From NCBI RefSeq assembly GCF_015645385.1, contig NZ_JADOET010000008.1:62001-126000 (forward strand): a stretch of 64,000 bases of DNA. The letters run 5' to 3'. Position numbers and translations under genes: made by a program. The notes below the pieces were generated by a model that saw only the letters and a program-made list of their open reading frames with translations, made no database searches and was not told where the DNA came from. The stretch comes from Winogradskyella marina. GTDB taxonomy: Bacteria > Bacteroidota > Bacteroidia > Flavobacteriales > Flavobacteriaceae. Shown here piece by piece: positions 6,674 to 15,838 of this stretch. Position 1 is the stretch's first letter; every line of letters starts with the position of its first letter.

Positions 6674-7783
6674 GTGATTAAGCTTCACGATTTATACTTT
6701 AAACCTTTTATTTCTGAAAAAGAAATAGATTCGGCTGTCCAAAACATGGTAGATGGTATTGCGTCCGATTTAGGTGATGAAGTGCCTGTGTTTATTGGGA
6801 TTTTAAATGGTTCGTTTATGTTAGTGAGCGATTTTGTAAAAAAATATCCCAAACCATGTGAAGTCACTTTTATAAAACTAGCGTCTTATGAAGGTGTTAA
6901 ATCGACCGAAGATATTCAACGCTTAATTGGTTTAACCCAAGACTTAACAGGAAGAACCGTCGTTATTTTAGAAGATATCATAGATTCAGGAAACACATTA
7001 GAAGAAGTGCATCGTATTTTTGAAAACGAAAATGTAAAGCAATTACTCATTGCCACTTTGTTTTATAAACCAGAAGCTTATGATAAAGATTTTAAACTTC
7101 ATTACGTAGGTATGGAAATTCCTAATAAATTCATCGTAGGCTACGGTTTAGATTACGATGGACTAGGAAGAGATTTACCAGATGTATATCAATTAAAAAC
7201 TACACAACACATGACAAACATAGTGCTATTTGGTCCTCCAGGTGCAGGCAAAGGAACACAAGCTAATTTTCTAAAGGAAAAATACGATTTAATTCACATC
7301 TCTACAGGTGACGTTTTTAGATTTAATATTAAAAACGAAACCGCATTAGGCATGTTAGCTAAGTCTTTTATGGACAAAGGAGAGTTAGTACCAGACCAGG
7401 TTACTATTGATATGTTAAATAAAGAAGTTGAAAAAAATGCTGGAGCTAACGGCTTTATTTTCGATGGTTTTCCAAGAACTAATGCACAAGCTAAGTCATT
7501 AGATAAATTAATGGAAGATAAGGATTCGCAAATCGATGCTATGGTTGCTTTAGAAGTTGACGATGAGGTATTGGTAGAACGTTTACTAAAAAGAGGGGAA
7601 ACCAGTGGTAGAACTGATGATGCTGACGAAAGTATTATTAGAAACCGAATTAAGCAATACTATACAAAAACAGCGATTTTAAAAGATTACTACACGGATC
7701 AAAACAAGTATTTTGGTGTTGATGGTGTTGGTAGTGTTGAAGACATTACAGTGCGTCTAAGTACTGTAATTGATAAATTATAA
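6674..7783 (+). CDS. Bifunctional hypoxanthine phosphoribosyltransferase / adenylate kinase
   Basis: Two enzymes in one 369-aa chain. Residues 1-175 are a purine phosphoribosyltransferase (LEDIIDSGNT at 99-108 is the PRPP loop) that salvages hypoxanthine or guanine. Residues 180-369 are a short-form adenylate kinase (P-loop GPPGAGKGT at 187-195, DGFPRT at 264-269, RGETSGRTDD lid) that interconverts AMP, ADP and ATP. The joint is a TTQH linker, and the kinase keeps a Met at 180 where it could also start alone. The start is GTG at 6674. It sits divergently from purKE. No adk lies in the secY-infA position of the ribosomal operon, consistent with relocation and fusion here. Such fusions are known in Flavobacteriia. 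Confidence 0.95.
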   Translation: MIKLHDLYFKPFISEKEIDSAVQNMVDGIASDLGDEVPVFIGILNGSFMLVSDFVKKYPKPCEVTFIKLASYEGVKSTEDIQRLIGLTQDLTGRTVVILEDIIDSGNTLEEVHRIFENENVKQLLIATLFYKPEAYDKDFKLHYVGMEIPNKFIVGYGLDYDGLGRDLPDVYQLKTTQHMTNIVLFGPPGAGKGTQANFLKEKYDLIHISTGDVFRFNIKNETALGMLAKSFMDKGELVPDQVTIDMLNKEVEKNAGANGFIFDGFPRTNAQAKSLDKLMEDKDSQIDAMVALEVDDEVLVERLLKRGETSGRTDDADESIIRNRIKQYYTKTAILKDYYTDQNKYFGVDGVGSVEDITVRLSTVIDKL

Positions 7784-7787
7784 ATTG

Positions 7788-7812
7788 CCATTCCTACTAA
7801 AAATAGGAATCT
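7788..7812. repeat. Short palindromic element, hpt-adk to obg gap (copy 1)
   Basis: ATTCCTA-N7-TAGGAAT followed by CT, directly after the adk stop codon. It has the outline of the ATTCC...GGAATCT element family. No T-run follows, so it is not a convincing terminator. Confidence 0.5.
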
Positions 7813-7820
7813 AACTAAAA

Positions 7821-7843
7821 AGATTCCCACACTGATGGGAAAT
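7821..7843. repeat. Short palindromic element, hpt-adk to obg gap (copy 2)
   Basis: TTCCCA-N6-TGGGAA, in inverted orientation relative to the preceding copy (AGATTCCC first). It abuts the obg start region: the right arm ends one base before the ATG at 7842. This favours the second ATG at 7848 as start, or control of initiation by the hairpin. Confidence 0.45.
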
Positions 7844-7847
7844 GAAT

Positions 7848-8846
7848 ATGACTGAAGGAAATTTTGTTGATTACGTAAAAATGCACGTCACTTCTGGAAA
7901 CGGAGGAAAAGGATCTGCGCATTTACATCGCGAAAAATATATACAAAAAGGTGGTCCAGATGGAGGAGATGGTGGACGTGGAGGTCATATTATTTTGCGT
8001 GGCAACTCAAACCTTTGGACACTAATTCACTTAAAATTTAAAAGACACTTTAAAGCTGGCCATGGAGCACATGGTAGTTCAGGACGAAGTACAGGAGCTG
8101 ATGGTGAAGATATTTACATTGAAGTGCCTTTAGGAACTGTAGTACGCGATTCTGAAACTGATACTGTTTTATTTGAAATCACAGAAGATGGTGAAGAAAA
8201 AATAGTGGTCGAAGGCGGCATGGGAGGACGTGGTAACTGGCATTTTAAAAGTTCTACCAACCAAACCCCTCGTTATGCGCAACCTGGAATTCCACTCGAA
8301 GAAAAAGATATCACATTAGAGCTTAAAGTCTTAGCAGACGTAGGTTTGGTTGGCTTTCCTAATGCTGGAAAATCAACCTTATTATCTGTATTAACGTCCG
8401 CAAAACCTAAAATAGCGGATTACGAATTTACAACCTTAAAGCCTAATTTAGGCATTGTGGAATATCGCGATTTTCAGTCGTTTATAATGGCAGATATTCC
8501 TGGTATTATTGAAGGTGCTGCGGAAGGTAAAGGTTTAGGTTATTACTTTTTAAGACATATTGAGCGTAATTCAATTCTACTGTTTTTAATTCCTGCAGAT
8601 GCAAAAGATATTGTGGAGCAATACGAAATTTTAGAAGATGAATTAAAGCGTTATAATCCTGAAATGTTAGATAAGGAGAGGCTTGTTTGTATTTCAAAAT
8701 CTGATATGTTAGATAGCGAATTAAAATCTGAAATCGCAACAATTCTAGATAAAGATTTAAAAGCCGATTATATGTTTATCTCTTCAGTAGCACAGCAAGG
8801 TTTAACCGAGTTAAAAGATAAACTTTGGAAGTTGTTGAATGATTAA
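7848..8846 (+). CDS. obg: Ribosome-associated GTPase Obg/CgtA
   Basis: GTPase needed for late assembly of the 50S subunit and stress control. The glycine-rich Obg fold occupies about residues 1-158 ([26 protein letters not shown]). The G domain follows, with GFPNAGKST near residue 168, [16 protein letters not shown] (G3/switch II) and the SKSD specificity motif. The C-terminal OCT domain is absent, as in other Bacteroidota. I chose ATG 7848 ([10 protein letters not shown], the usual family start); an ATG two codons earlier at 7842 also fits. It follows hpt-adk by about 60 nt. Confidence 0.95.
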   Translation: MTEGNFVDYVKMHVTSGNGGKGSAHLHREKYIQKGGPDGGDGGRGGHIILRGNSNLWTLIHLKFKRHFKAGHGAHGSSGRSTGADGEDIYIEVPLGTVVRDSETDTVLFEITEDGEEKIVVEGGMGGRGNWHFKSSTNQTPRYAQPGIPLEEKDITLELKVLADVGLVGFPNAGKSTLLSVLTSAKPKIADYEFTTLKPNLGIVEYRDFQSFIMADIPGIIEGAAEGKGLGYYFLRHIERNSILLFLIPADAKDIVEQYEILEDELKRYNPEMLDKERLVCISKSDMLDSELKSEIATILDKDLKADYMFISSVAQQGLTELKDKLWKLLND

Positions 8847-8861
8847 AGGCGCATAGCTAAT

Positions 8862-9575
8862 ATGAAAACTTACCTGAAGAATCTCGTAGAACTCAATGGA
8901 AGTAAACAGAGTAAACGCTTTGCTTATTTTATTCAGTTTCTAATTATACTTTCGGTAATCACCTTTTCTATTGAAACTTTACCAGATTTAAGGCCTCAAA
9001 CACAAGTGGTTTTGAAAGCCATTGAAGCGTTTTGTGTAGTTATTTTTACGCTTGAGTATTTAGCTCGTATTTATGTCGCAGATAGTAAGCCAAAATTTAT
9101 TTTTAGTTTCTTTGGTATTATAGATTTCTTGGCTATACTACCGTTTTATTTGTCCTTTGGTGTTGATCTACGTTCCTTGCGTTTATTAAGAATGTTCCGA
9201 TTGTTTAGATTGTTTAAGTTGGTGCGTTATAATAAAGCGATGCGTCATTTTGCTAATGCCATGAAGTTAGCAAAAGAGCAAATTATACTCTTTATGATTA
9301 TTACAATTATGCTTATCTATTTTGCTGCTGTAGGTATTTATTATTTTGAAAACGAAGCACAGCCAGAGCATTTTTCTTCCATATTTTCTAGTCTTTGGTG
9401 GTCAATTGTAACATTAACAACAGTTGGTTATGGCGATGTGTATCCCATTACTGTTGGTGGACGAATTTTTACGTTTTTTATGCTTTTAATAGGTTTAGGG
9501 GTTGTAGCAATTCCGACAGGGATTATTTCTTCGTCGTTAACGAAGGCTGTAGAGGAACCTGAAGAGAAGGCCTAA
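8862..9575 (+). CDS. Voltage-gated-type potassium channel (6 TM)
   Basis: 237-aa ion transport protein. Hydrophobic segments S1-S3 are followed by an S4-like helix with arginines every third residue (RSLRLLRMFRLFRLF), a pore loop with the K+ selectivity filter TLTTVGYGD around residue 186, and S6 (FFMLLIGLGVVAIPTG). It lacks a cytoplasmic RCK domain. The expected role is K+ conductance across the inner membrane. It starts 15 nt after obg and is probably cotranscribed. Confidence 0.92.
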   Translation: MKTYLKNLVELNGSKQSKRFAYFIQFLIILSVITFSIETLPDLRPQTQVVLKAIEAFCVVIFTLEYLARIYVADSKPKFIFSFFGIIDFLAILPFYLSFGVDLRSLRLLRMFRLFRLFKLVRYNKAMRHFANAMKLAKEQIILFMIITIMLIYFAAVGIYYFENEAQPEHFSSIFSSLWWSIVTLTTVGYGDVYPITVGGRIFTFFMLLIGLGVVAIPTGIISSSLTKAVEEPEEKA

Positions 9576-9579
9576 CTTT

Positions 9580-9614
9580 TTTGTTAATCATTCATTTTAA
9601 TATAGTTATATTTG
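9580..9614 (+). promoter_or_regulatory. Promoter of the large T9SS protein
   Basis: TTTG at 9580-9583 and TATATTTG at 9607-9614 with 23 nt between them fit the -33/-7 consensus. Transcription from here would begin near 9620, after the alternative TTG start at 9612, which supports ATG 9639 as translation start. Confidence 0.65.
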
Positions 9615-9638
9615 AAAGGTTATTCTTTAAACCTTACT

Positions 9639-12600
9639 ATGAAACTAAAGTTACTAATTGTTGTAGTATTCCTACTACCTTTTGCTTCTTATGCGCAATG
9701 TCTTGAAAACCTTCTATTAACCAGTCAATCAGAAGTTGATAATTTTCCAAATTTATATCCAGATTGTGAATCAATTTTTGGAGTGCTTACCATTTCTGGA
9801 ACTGATATTACAGACCTCACACCTTTAACACAGCTCAATTCAGTAGGAAGTATATACATTTTAGAAACTTCTATTGTAAGTGTAGAGGGTTTAGAAGAGC
9901 TTACCATAACAGGTATTGGTGGGCAAGATTCTTATATTTTTTTAGACGACAATCCCTTGCTTCAGGATGTATTGTTTTTAAATAATTACACGCTTAATGT
10001 TCCCATTGTATTTTTAATTAGGGAAATGGATGCGCTTTCAAGCTTACAAGGTGCCAATAGTATTGTAGATTTTATAGCATTGCATATTGAAGATAGTGAT
10101 GCATTGATGAGTTTAGATGGTTTAAATGAAAACCTGAATTTTACAGGTGGATTAGTTCAGTCCTCTGGAATTTATTTATCAGGAAATGCCTTATTAAACG
10201 ATATTTCACAACTAGATACAGCGCAATTTAGTCCTGATTTAACACTAGATATTACTCACAATTCGCAACTTGCCGTTTGTGAAAATACTTTGGTTTGTTC
10301 TGTGACAGAAAATGGGAATAGCACAATTTCTTATAATGCTATCGGCTGTAGTTCTGTAGAAGATGTGTTGGCCAGCTGTTCGACATGTCCAACAGAGGCT
10401 ATCATTTTATCAAATCAATCAGAAGTCGATGCCTTTGGAACAACGTATCCTGATTGTACAAGTCTAAGTTATAATCTCACTATTGAGGGTGATGATATTA
10501 CAAATTTAAATGGCCTATCTCAGTTAGAAGCGGTTTCTAATTTGTACATACAAAATAATTCAGCCTTATCGGATTTACAAGGTTTAGAAAATTTAGTTTC
10601 AATTCAAAATCTCTATCTCATTAACAACGCGTTAATAACAGATTTTGAAGATTTAATAACTATTGAAACCATTGCTTTTTTATATGTTTCACAAAATAAT
10701 CAACTCACAACATTTAATGGTTTAGAAACTTTAAATTCATTAGCTGCACTAGGGATTTATTACAATGAAAATCTCAATAGTATTGAAAGTATTAGTACTG
10801 TTGAATTTATAGGGAATAACAATATTAACATAAGCGGAAACACCGCTTTATCTAATTGTGCCATCAATAGTATCTGTGAATTAATACCTCCTGGAGGCGG
10901 TATTAATATCTCAAATAACGGCGTTGGATGTGAGGACTATAGTGATGTATTTGAGGAATGCACAGGATGCCCATATGGTGATGTTTACTTATCAACACAA
11001 GCAGAAGTTGATAATTTCCCTGTTTTATATCCCAATTGTGATACTTTAAATGGTAGTTTACATATTGTAGGTAATGATATTGTAGATTTAAGCCCATTGC
11101 AGCAAATAATATCTATTGAAAATAGTGGTTTATATATTAATGATAATAGCCAACTAACAACCTTAGATGGATTACAAAATATTGACGATGCAAGTCTTAT
11201 TGAAATTGTCAATAATCCCTTATTGGCAAACATAACTGCTATTGATGATATAGAAACAGTTTATAATTTTAAAATTATAAATAATGATGCGCTTATAGAA
11301 ATTCCACCGCTTCAAATTACACAGGCAAATAATTTTGAGATTTCTAACAATATCGGTTTAACGTCATTAGCTGGACTTTCAAATCTTACAACGGTAAATG
11401 GACCTGTTTTAATAGATAATAATGATGCGCTAGCAAATTTAGCCGGATTAGAAAACTTAACAACAGCTGCTAATTTAGGCATCACAGGAAACGAGGTCTT
11501 AGTGCAAATAGATGCACTCACTAATTTACAAAGCTATTTAAATACATTATTTATTACATTAAACCCAAGTTTGTTAAATATAAACGGATTAGCAGGATTG
11601 CTAGGCGTTTCGGGTACTATTGGAATTAGTAATAACGCAGCCTTATTACATTTAGATGGCTTATCCAATTTAACCAATGGTAATAATCCAGGTTCGTATT
11701 TAGTCTTAAAAATTGAATATAACGATGCACTTAATGATATTAGTGGTTTAACTTATTTGAACCCAAATTCAGTTTATCAATTGAGAATAGCAGATAATCC
11801 ACAACTAACAAATTGTAGTATTCTCTCGGTGTGTAATATTTTAGAAGAAACTTCGGCTAATGCTTTTATAGGTGTAAATGGTGGCAATTGTAATTCTAAT
11901 CAAGACGTTATTGATTATTGTGAGGCGTCTTTAAATGTTGTATCTGGTACCATTAGTTATGATTTTAATAATAATTTATGCGACGCCAATGATTATATCG
12001 CTGAAAATTTTATAATCAAAGCCACAAATAGTCTCGGGCATACCGTAAGTACAACCAGTACTGTTGATGGAACTTATGAAATGAGACTGCCAGAAGGGCA
12101 ATTCGATATTGAAATAAATGACGCAGCTATTCCCGATCATTTTATGGTAACGCCAACCGAGCAATCGGTTACATTTTCGTCTACTGGAAATGCTACAACG
12201 CTAGATTTCTGTATAACCGCTATAACTCAGGTAAATAATGTAGCTATAAGTGTAACGCCGATTAGTGATGCGCGTCCTGGTTTTGAAAGTGATTATTTGT
12301 TGCATTACGAAAACTTAGGAACTACAATTGCAGCAGGTTCTATAACTCTCATATTTGATGACATTAGGCAAGACTTTGTTGGCGCTACGACTTTACCTTC
12401 AAACACCAGTGGTAATACAATTCAATGGGATTATACAAATTTATTGCCACTGCAATCCGAAACGCTAGTTGTAACCTTTATAAATGAAGTACCTCCAATA
12501 AATAATTCAGATGATATTTTAAATTTTGAGGTTTCAATAGCGTTTGACAATGACGAAGTTTCTGAAGATAATAGTTATATGTTAGAGCAGCTTATGGTTA

Positions 12601-13268
12601 ACTCATACGATCCTAATGATAAACAAGTTTCACAAGGCGCAACTATTTTAGAAAACCAAACGGGGGATTATTTAGACTATTTAGTACGTTTTCAAAATAC
12701 CGGAACCGCGGATGCTATTCATGTTCGTATTACCGACGAATTAAGTGACCTACTCGATTGGAATACTTTCAGAATGAAAAGCGCAAGTCATAGTTATGAT
12801 TTAGAAATTGTTGATGGAAAACATGTAACCTTTAATTTTGAAAACATTAATCTTCCGCCTCAGCTGTTAGACGAAGACGGAAGCAATGGATATGTTGCCT
12901 TTAAAATTAAGCCCATTACTAATTTACAAGTAGGTGATGTTATTCAAAATACGGCTAAAATTTATTTCGATTATAATTTTCCTATAATCACAAATACGAT
13001 AGAAACAGAATATATAGAGCCACTTAGCGTTAATGAAGAAGAGCGTTTGAAAAGTGTTGAATTATACCCAAATCCAACTTCAGGTAAAATTACTATACGC
13101 GGAGTTGAAAACCAGTTAATCTCAGTTCGAATATTTTCTGTTTTAGGAAAGGAAGTTATGAATTCAACGTCTAAAGAATTGAATATGTCAGAACTGCATT
13201 CTGGAATATATTTTGTGAAAATTTATACGAAAAAAGCAAACTTTACAAAACGAATTATAAAGAATTAA
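9639..13268 (+). CDS. Large secreted LRR-like protein with DUF7619-like region and T9SS type A sorting domain
   Basis: About 1209 aa. A signal peptide (KLKLLIVVVFLLPFASYAQ) is followed by three related modules, each opening with a block like STQAEVDNFPVLYPNCDTL, continuing with irregular leucine-rich repeats (GLENL, NNxAL) and closing with a Cys-rich cap. Then come a carboxypeptidase-like/SdrD-type segment, a conserved-repeat region (YDPNDKQVSQG ... IYFDYNFPI, as in DUF7619), and a C-terminal sorting domain with LYPNPTSGKITI and a KRIIKN end. Export by type IX secretion to the cell surface or medium is expected. The ligand is unknown; adhesion or carbohydrate/protein binding is a guess. Confidence 0.88.
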   Translation: MKLKLLIVVVFLLPFASYAQCLENLLLTSQSEVDNFPNLYPDCESIFGVLTISGTDITDLTPLTQLNSVGSIYILETSIVSVEGLEELTITGIGGQDSYIFLDDNPLLQDVLFLNNYTLNVPIVFLIREMDALSSLQGANSIVDFIALHIEDSDALMSLDGLNENLNFTGGLVQSSGIYLSGNALLNDISQLDTAQFSPDLTLDITHNSQLAVCENTLVCSVTENGNSTISYNAIGCSSVEDVLASCSTCPTEAIILSNQSEVDAFGTTYPDCTSLSYNLTIEGDDITNLNGLSQLEAVSNLYIQNNSALSDLQGLENLVSIQNLYLINNALITDFEDLITIETIAFLYVSQNNQLTTFNGLETLNSLAALGIYYNENLNSIESISTVEFIGNNNINISGNTALSNCAINSICELIPPGGGINISNNGVGCEDYSDVFEECTGCPYGDVYLSTQAEVDNFPVLYPNCDTLNGSLHIVGNDIVDLSPLQQIISIENSGLYINDNSQLTTLDGLQNIDDASLIEIVNNPLLANITAIDDIETVYNFKIINNDALIEIPPLQITQANNFEISNNIGLTSLAGLSNLTTVNGPVLIDNNDALANLAGLENLTTAANLGITGNEVLVQIDALTNLQSYLNTLFITLNPSLLNINGLAGLLGVSGTIGISNNAALLHLDGLSNLTNGNNPGSYLVLKIEYNDALNDISGLTYLNPNSVYQLRIADNPQLTNCSILSVCNILEETSANAFIGVNGGNCNSNQDVIDYCEASLNVVSGTISYDFNNNLCDANDYIAENFIIKATNSLGHTVSTTSTVDGTYEMRLPEGQFDIEINDAAIPDHFMVTPTEQSVTFSSTGNATTLDFCITAITQVNNVAISVTPISDARPGFESDYLLHYENLGTTIAAGSITLIFDDIRQDFVGATTLPSNTSGNTIQWDYTNLLPLQSETLVVTFINEVPPINNSDDILNFEVSIAFDNDEVSEDNSYMLEQLMVNSYDPNDKQVSQGATILENQTGDYLDYLVRFQNTGTADAIHVRITDELSDLLDWNTFRMKSASHSYDLEIVDGKHVTFNFENINLPPQLLDEDGSNGYVAFKIKPITNLQVGDVIQNTAKIYFDYNFPIITNTIETEYIEPLSVNEEERLKSVELYPNPTSGKITIRGVENQLISVRIFSVLGKEVMNSTSKELNMSELHSGIYFVKIYTKKANFTKRIIKN

Positions 13269-13284
13269 TTTAAAATTTAAAACC

Positions 13285-13806
13285 ATGAAATTAGTAAAAC
13301 TTATACTCGTTGCTTTGCTTATTACATCATGCGGAACCGTAGTCAACTATGATTATGAAAAGTCTACTAATTTTAACGATTATAAAAGTTACAATTACTT
13401 TGCTGAGATGAAAACAGGTATGTCTGAATTAGATACCAAACGTTTAATGAGAACCATGGACGCAAAGCTTAAAACAATGGGTTTAACGCGCTCTGATAAT
13501 CCCGATTTTTACATTGATATTATTAGTCAAGATATACAAAGCCGAAACAATAGCAATGTTGGTGTTGAAGTCGGTGGAGGTGGAGGCCATGTTGGTGGCG
13601 GAATTTCTGTAGGTGTACCTATAGGCGGAAACAAACGTACGAGAGAATTAGCTATTGAGTTTGTAGACGATAATAAAACCGGTATGTTTTGGCAAGCCAT
13701 TAGCGAAAGCCGTTACAATCCCAATGCTACTCCAGAAAAACGCGAAGAAAAATTTAAGGCTATAGTCGAAAAAATGTTTTCAAGTTATCCGCCAAAGTCT
13801 AAATGA
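13285..13806 (+). CDS. DUF4136 domain lipoprotein
   Basis: 173-aa protein with a lipoprotein signal peptide (LLITSCG; Cys about residue 16) and the DUF4136 pattern: FNDYKSYNYF near the N-terminus, a glycine-rich central stretch (VEVGGGGGHVGGGISVGVPIG) and a C-terminal EKREEKFKAIVEKMFSSYPP. Probably attached to the outer membrane. Function unknown. It begins 16 nt after the large T9SS gene and may be read from the same mRNA. Confidence 0.85.
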   Translation: MKLVKLILVALLITSCGTVVNYDYEKSTNFNDYKSYNYFAEMKTGMSELDTKRLMRTMDAKLKTMGLTRSDNPDFYIDIISQDIQSRNNSNVGVEVGGGGGHVGGGISVGVPIGGNKRTRELAIEFVDDNKTGMFWQAISESRYNPNATPEKREEKFKAIVEKMFSSYPPKSK

Positions 13807-13818
13807 TAAAACTTCGTT

Positions 13819-15210
13819 TTAATTTTTAATCAGTTTTTTGCTCGCAATTAAAACATCATTTGTATAAAAGTTAGTAATGTAAATTCCTTCGCTTAACGTA
13901 CTAATATCAATAGTTGTATTTTGCTGATTATAAAGTTGAGCTGATTTTATTTTCTTACCATCTAAGCTTATAATTTCAACAACGACATTTTCGTTTAATG
14001 CGTTTTCTAGATTAATATTTACGAGAGTATTTGCAGGATTTGGAAATAGTGTTAAGCTAAAATCATTAGCGGTTACTGCTTGTACTCCTAAGGTATTGTC
14101 AATGGTCCAAGTAACGGTTGCAACATGAATAGTTTCGTGATTGTCTACATCAATTAAAGTCGTTGCATCGTGTGCAACAACGGTTAAATTGTTTGTGCCA
14201 GTAGCTAAATCACTTTCTTCAATGTTAACAGTAACTTCGTTTGTTGCAAAGTCACTACCATTAAGTGTCCAAGTGTTAACTAAAGTGTTTGTAGGTAGTG
14301 TTTGTATTGTGTTTATTTGAAAACTCAACGGAAAACTTAGTTCTGTAATTGTAGCTTCTGTTGGCGCATAAGAATCAATAGGTGAAATTAAATCGTGAAT
14401 GCGTTCAATAATTCCTTCTTTACAAACTGAACAAAAATCATAACCTAGATAACGCATTTTACAACTTTGATGAGGTCTATTCCAAGTTGAAGCAGTTCCT
14501 GAAGTTGCATGTGGATAAACTCCAACATTGTTAATACCAACCCAGTTTTTCCATCGTACTAAAGTAGGGTCTGTTTCTTGCGTCATATTTATACCTTCTT
14601 CGACAAGGATTTCTATAGGATAATATTCGTCTTTTAAATCTACAAAAGAATGCCCTAATTCATGAATAGCTATTTCGCCTGCATCCACTCCTGTAGATGA
14701 TACTGGAAAAGGGCCTCCACTTCCTCCATAATATGGCGAATTAACTAAAATAATAGCTTGGTCATACAGTGGGAAATTATTAGCTAAAACCGTACTAACT
14801 AAAGCTGTATTCTCTGTGTATAATAACCTGTGTATATCATAACTGTCATAAGCTGTGCCAAAATAATTATCAACTGTAATTGTAGGAACTGTTGGTATTG
14901 GCTCGTCTGTTGCTGTTCCTGGATGCGTTGCACCACTTTCATTAGACGGTACTTTTATAATATGAACATTGAAGTAGTTTTCATAATTAGAAAAAGGTTC
15001 TTGAGAAAACATATCATTCATAAAGTTTGTAGCGTCTGTTTCAAACTGTAACATTTCATCTTCTTGGTAACCATCACCTAAAATAACAAGATTGATACGT
15101 CTGTCATCGTCACCAGAGTTTTTTAAGGTAAGCACATCAAAAGTTTGCGATAAAAGAAATTGGAAACTAAAGGCAAAACATAGTAATAGTAGCGTTTTTT
15201 TCATGCTCAT
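13819..15210 (-). CDS. Secreted M64-family metallopeptidase with T9SS sorting domain
   Basis: 463 aa: signal peptide (KKTLLLLCFAFSFQFLLSQ), then an M64 (IgA-peptidase-like) domain with the opening RRINLVILGDGYQ and the zinc site HELGHSFVDLKDEY around residue 180 (HExxH plus the distal Asp/Glu). A Cys-containing stretch (CKMRYLGYDFCSVC), a beta-sandwich region and a T9SS sorting domain (LFPNPANTLVNI ... SKKLIKN) follow. It is exported and probably degrades extracellular protein. It overlaps the upstream lipoprotein gene by ATGA (15207-15210), so translation is coupled. Confidence 0.92.
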   Translation of the reverse strand: MSMKKTLLLLCFAFSFQFLLSQTFDVLTLKNSGDDDRRINLVILGDGYQEDEMLQFETDATNFMNDMFSQEPFSNYENYFNVHIIKVPSNESGATHPGTATDEPIPTVPTITVDNYFGTAYDSYDIHRLLYTENTALVSTVLANNFPLYDQAIILVNSPYYGGSGGPFPVSSTGVDAGEIAIHELGHSFVDLKDEYYPIEILVEEGINMTQETDPTLVRWKNWVGINNVGVYPHATSGTASTWNRPHQSCKMRYLGYDFCSVCKEGIIERIHDLISPIDSYAPTEATITELSFPLSFQINTIQTLPTNTLVNTWTLNGSDFATNEVTVNIEESDLATGTNNLTVVAHDATTLIDVDNHETIHVATVTWTIDNTLGVQAVTANDFSLTLFPNPANTLVNINLENALNENVVVEIISLDGKKIKSAQLYNQQNTTIDISTLSEGIYITNFYTNDVLIASKKLIKN

Positions 15211-15695
15211 TCAATTTTTGTAGTGATGTGTTTTATGGTTTCGGTTTCTTTAATTTCATTAATTACAGCGTATTTTGATTTAGGATGTAATTGTAATTTC
15301 AATGAAAATTGAACACTGTCTAAAGCTAGTATTTTTTTTTCAAACTTTCCCGAATCATTTATAAACTCAATTGTTTTTTTTAATGGATTTTTTATGGAAT
15401 ACGTTTCTAATGTATTGAAATCTTCATCTAAAATAAGACACTCTAAATCACCAATAGTCGCACTTTTGTTATACGCATCTTTTATTTTTAATTTACCATC
15501 GGTTGTAATTTGATTAATTAGCGTGATGGTTTTCTTAGTGTCTTCTTGATTAATTTTATAATTTAAGAATAGAAGTTTTGGTGGTGTTGTTATCTGTTGT
15601 TCTTCAGTAATTACAGGTTTTTTTCCAACACAAGACAATAAAGTGAATATAAAAACTAATGCAAACGTATGCTTTATAAAGTGTGAAATTTTCAT
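15207..15695 (-). CDS. Hypothetical lipoprotein translated with the M64 peptidase
   Basis: 162 aa with a lipobox (FTLLSCVG, Cys near residue 22) and no family I recognise; the rest is a Lys- and Glu-rich, beta-prone domain. The stop overlaps the start of the M64 peptidase gene (ATGA), so both are made together. A role as partner, anchor or inhibitor of the peptidase is possible but not shown. A TAACTTTG -7 box lies 30 nt upstream. Confidence 0.75.
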   Translation of the reverse strand: MKISHFIKHTFALVFIFTLLSCVGKKPVITEEQQITTPPKLLFLNYKINQEDTKKTITLINQITTDGKLKIKDAYNKSATIGDLECLILDEDFNTLETYSIKNPLKKTIEFINDSGKFEKKILALDSVQFSLKLQLHPKSKYAVINEIKETETIKHITTKIE

Positions 15696-15724
15696 TGACT
15701 AAACATTAGATGTATATCAGCGGG

Positions 15725-15732
15725 CAAAGTTA
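15725..15732 (-). promoter_or_regulatory. -7 promoter box of the lipoprotein-M64 operon
   Basis: TAACTTTG followed by C on the minus strand, 29 nt before the ATG at 15695; matches TAnnTTTG. Confidence 0.55.
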
Positions 15733-15816
15733 AACATAAAAGCAGTTGATAACAAGCAACCTATAGTTTTATAAATATCATAACAGTATTGAATTTCTTT
15801 TTTTAATCCTATTTTG

Positions 15817-15824
15817 TAAATTTG
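15817..15824 (+). promoter_or_regulatory. -7 promoter box of the SDR gene
   Basis: TAAATTTG followed 14 nt later by the ATG; the intervening AAAAAGAAGAA tract can serve as ribosome binding region. It is divergent from the lipoprotein-M64 promoter. Confidence 0.55.
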
Positions 15825-15838
15825 GATAAAAAGAAGAA

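Noticed and set aside
9612..9638. TTG start nine codons upstream for the large T9SS protein
   Set aside because: The TTG is part of the TATATTTG -7 box itself; the ATG at 9639 begins a normal signal peptide.
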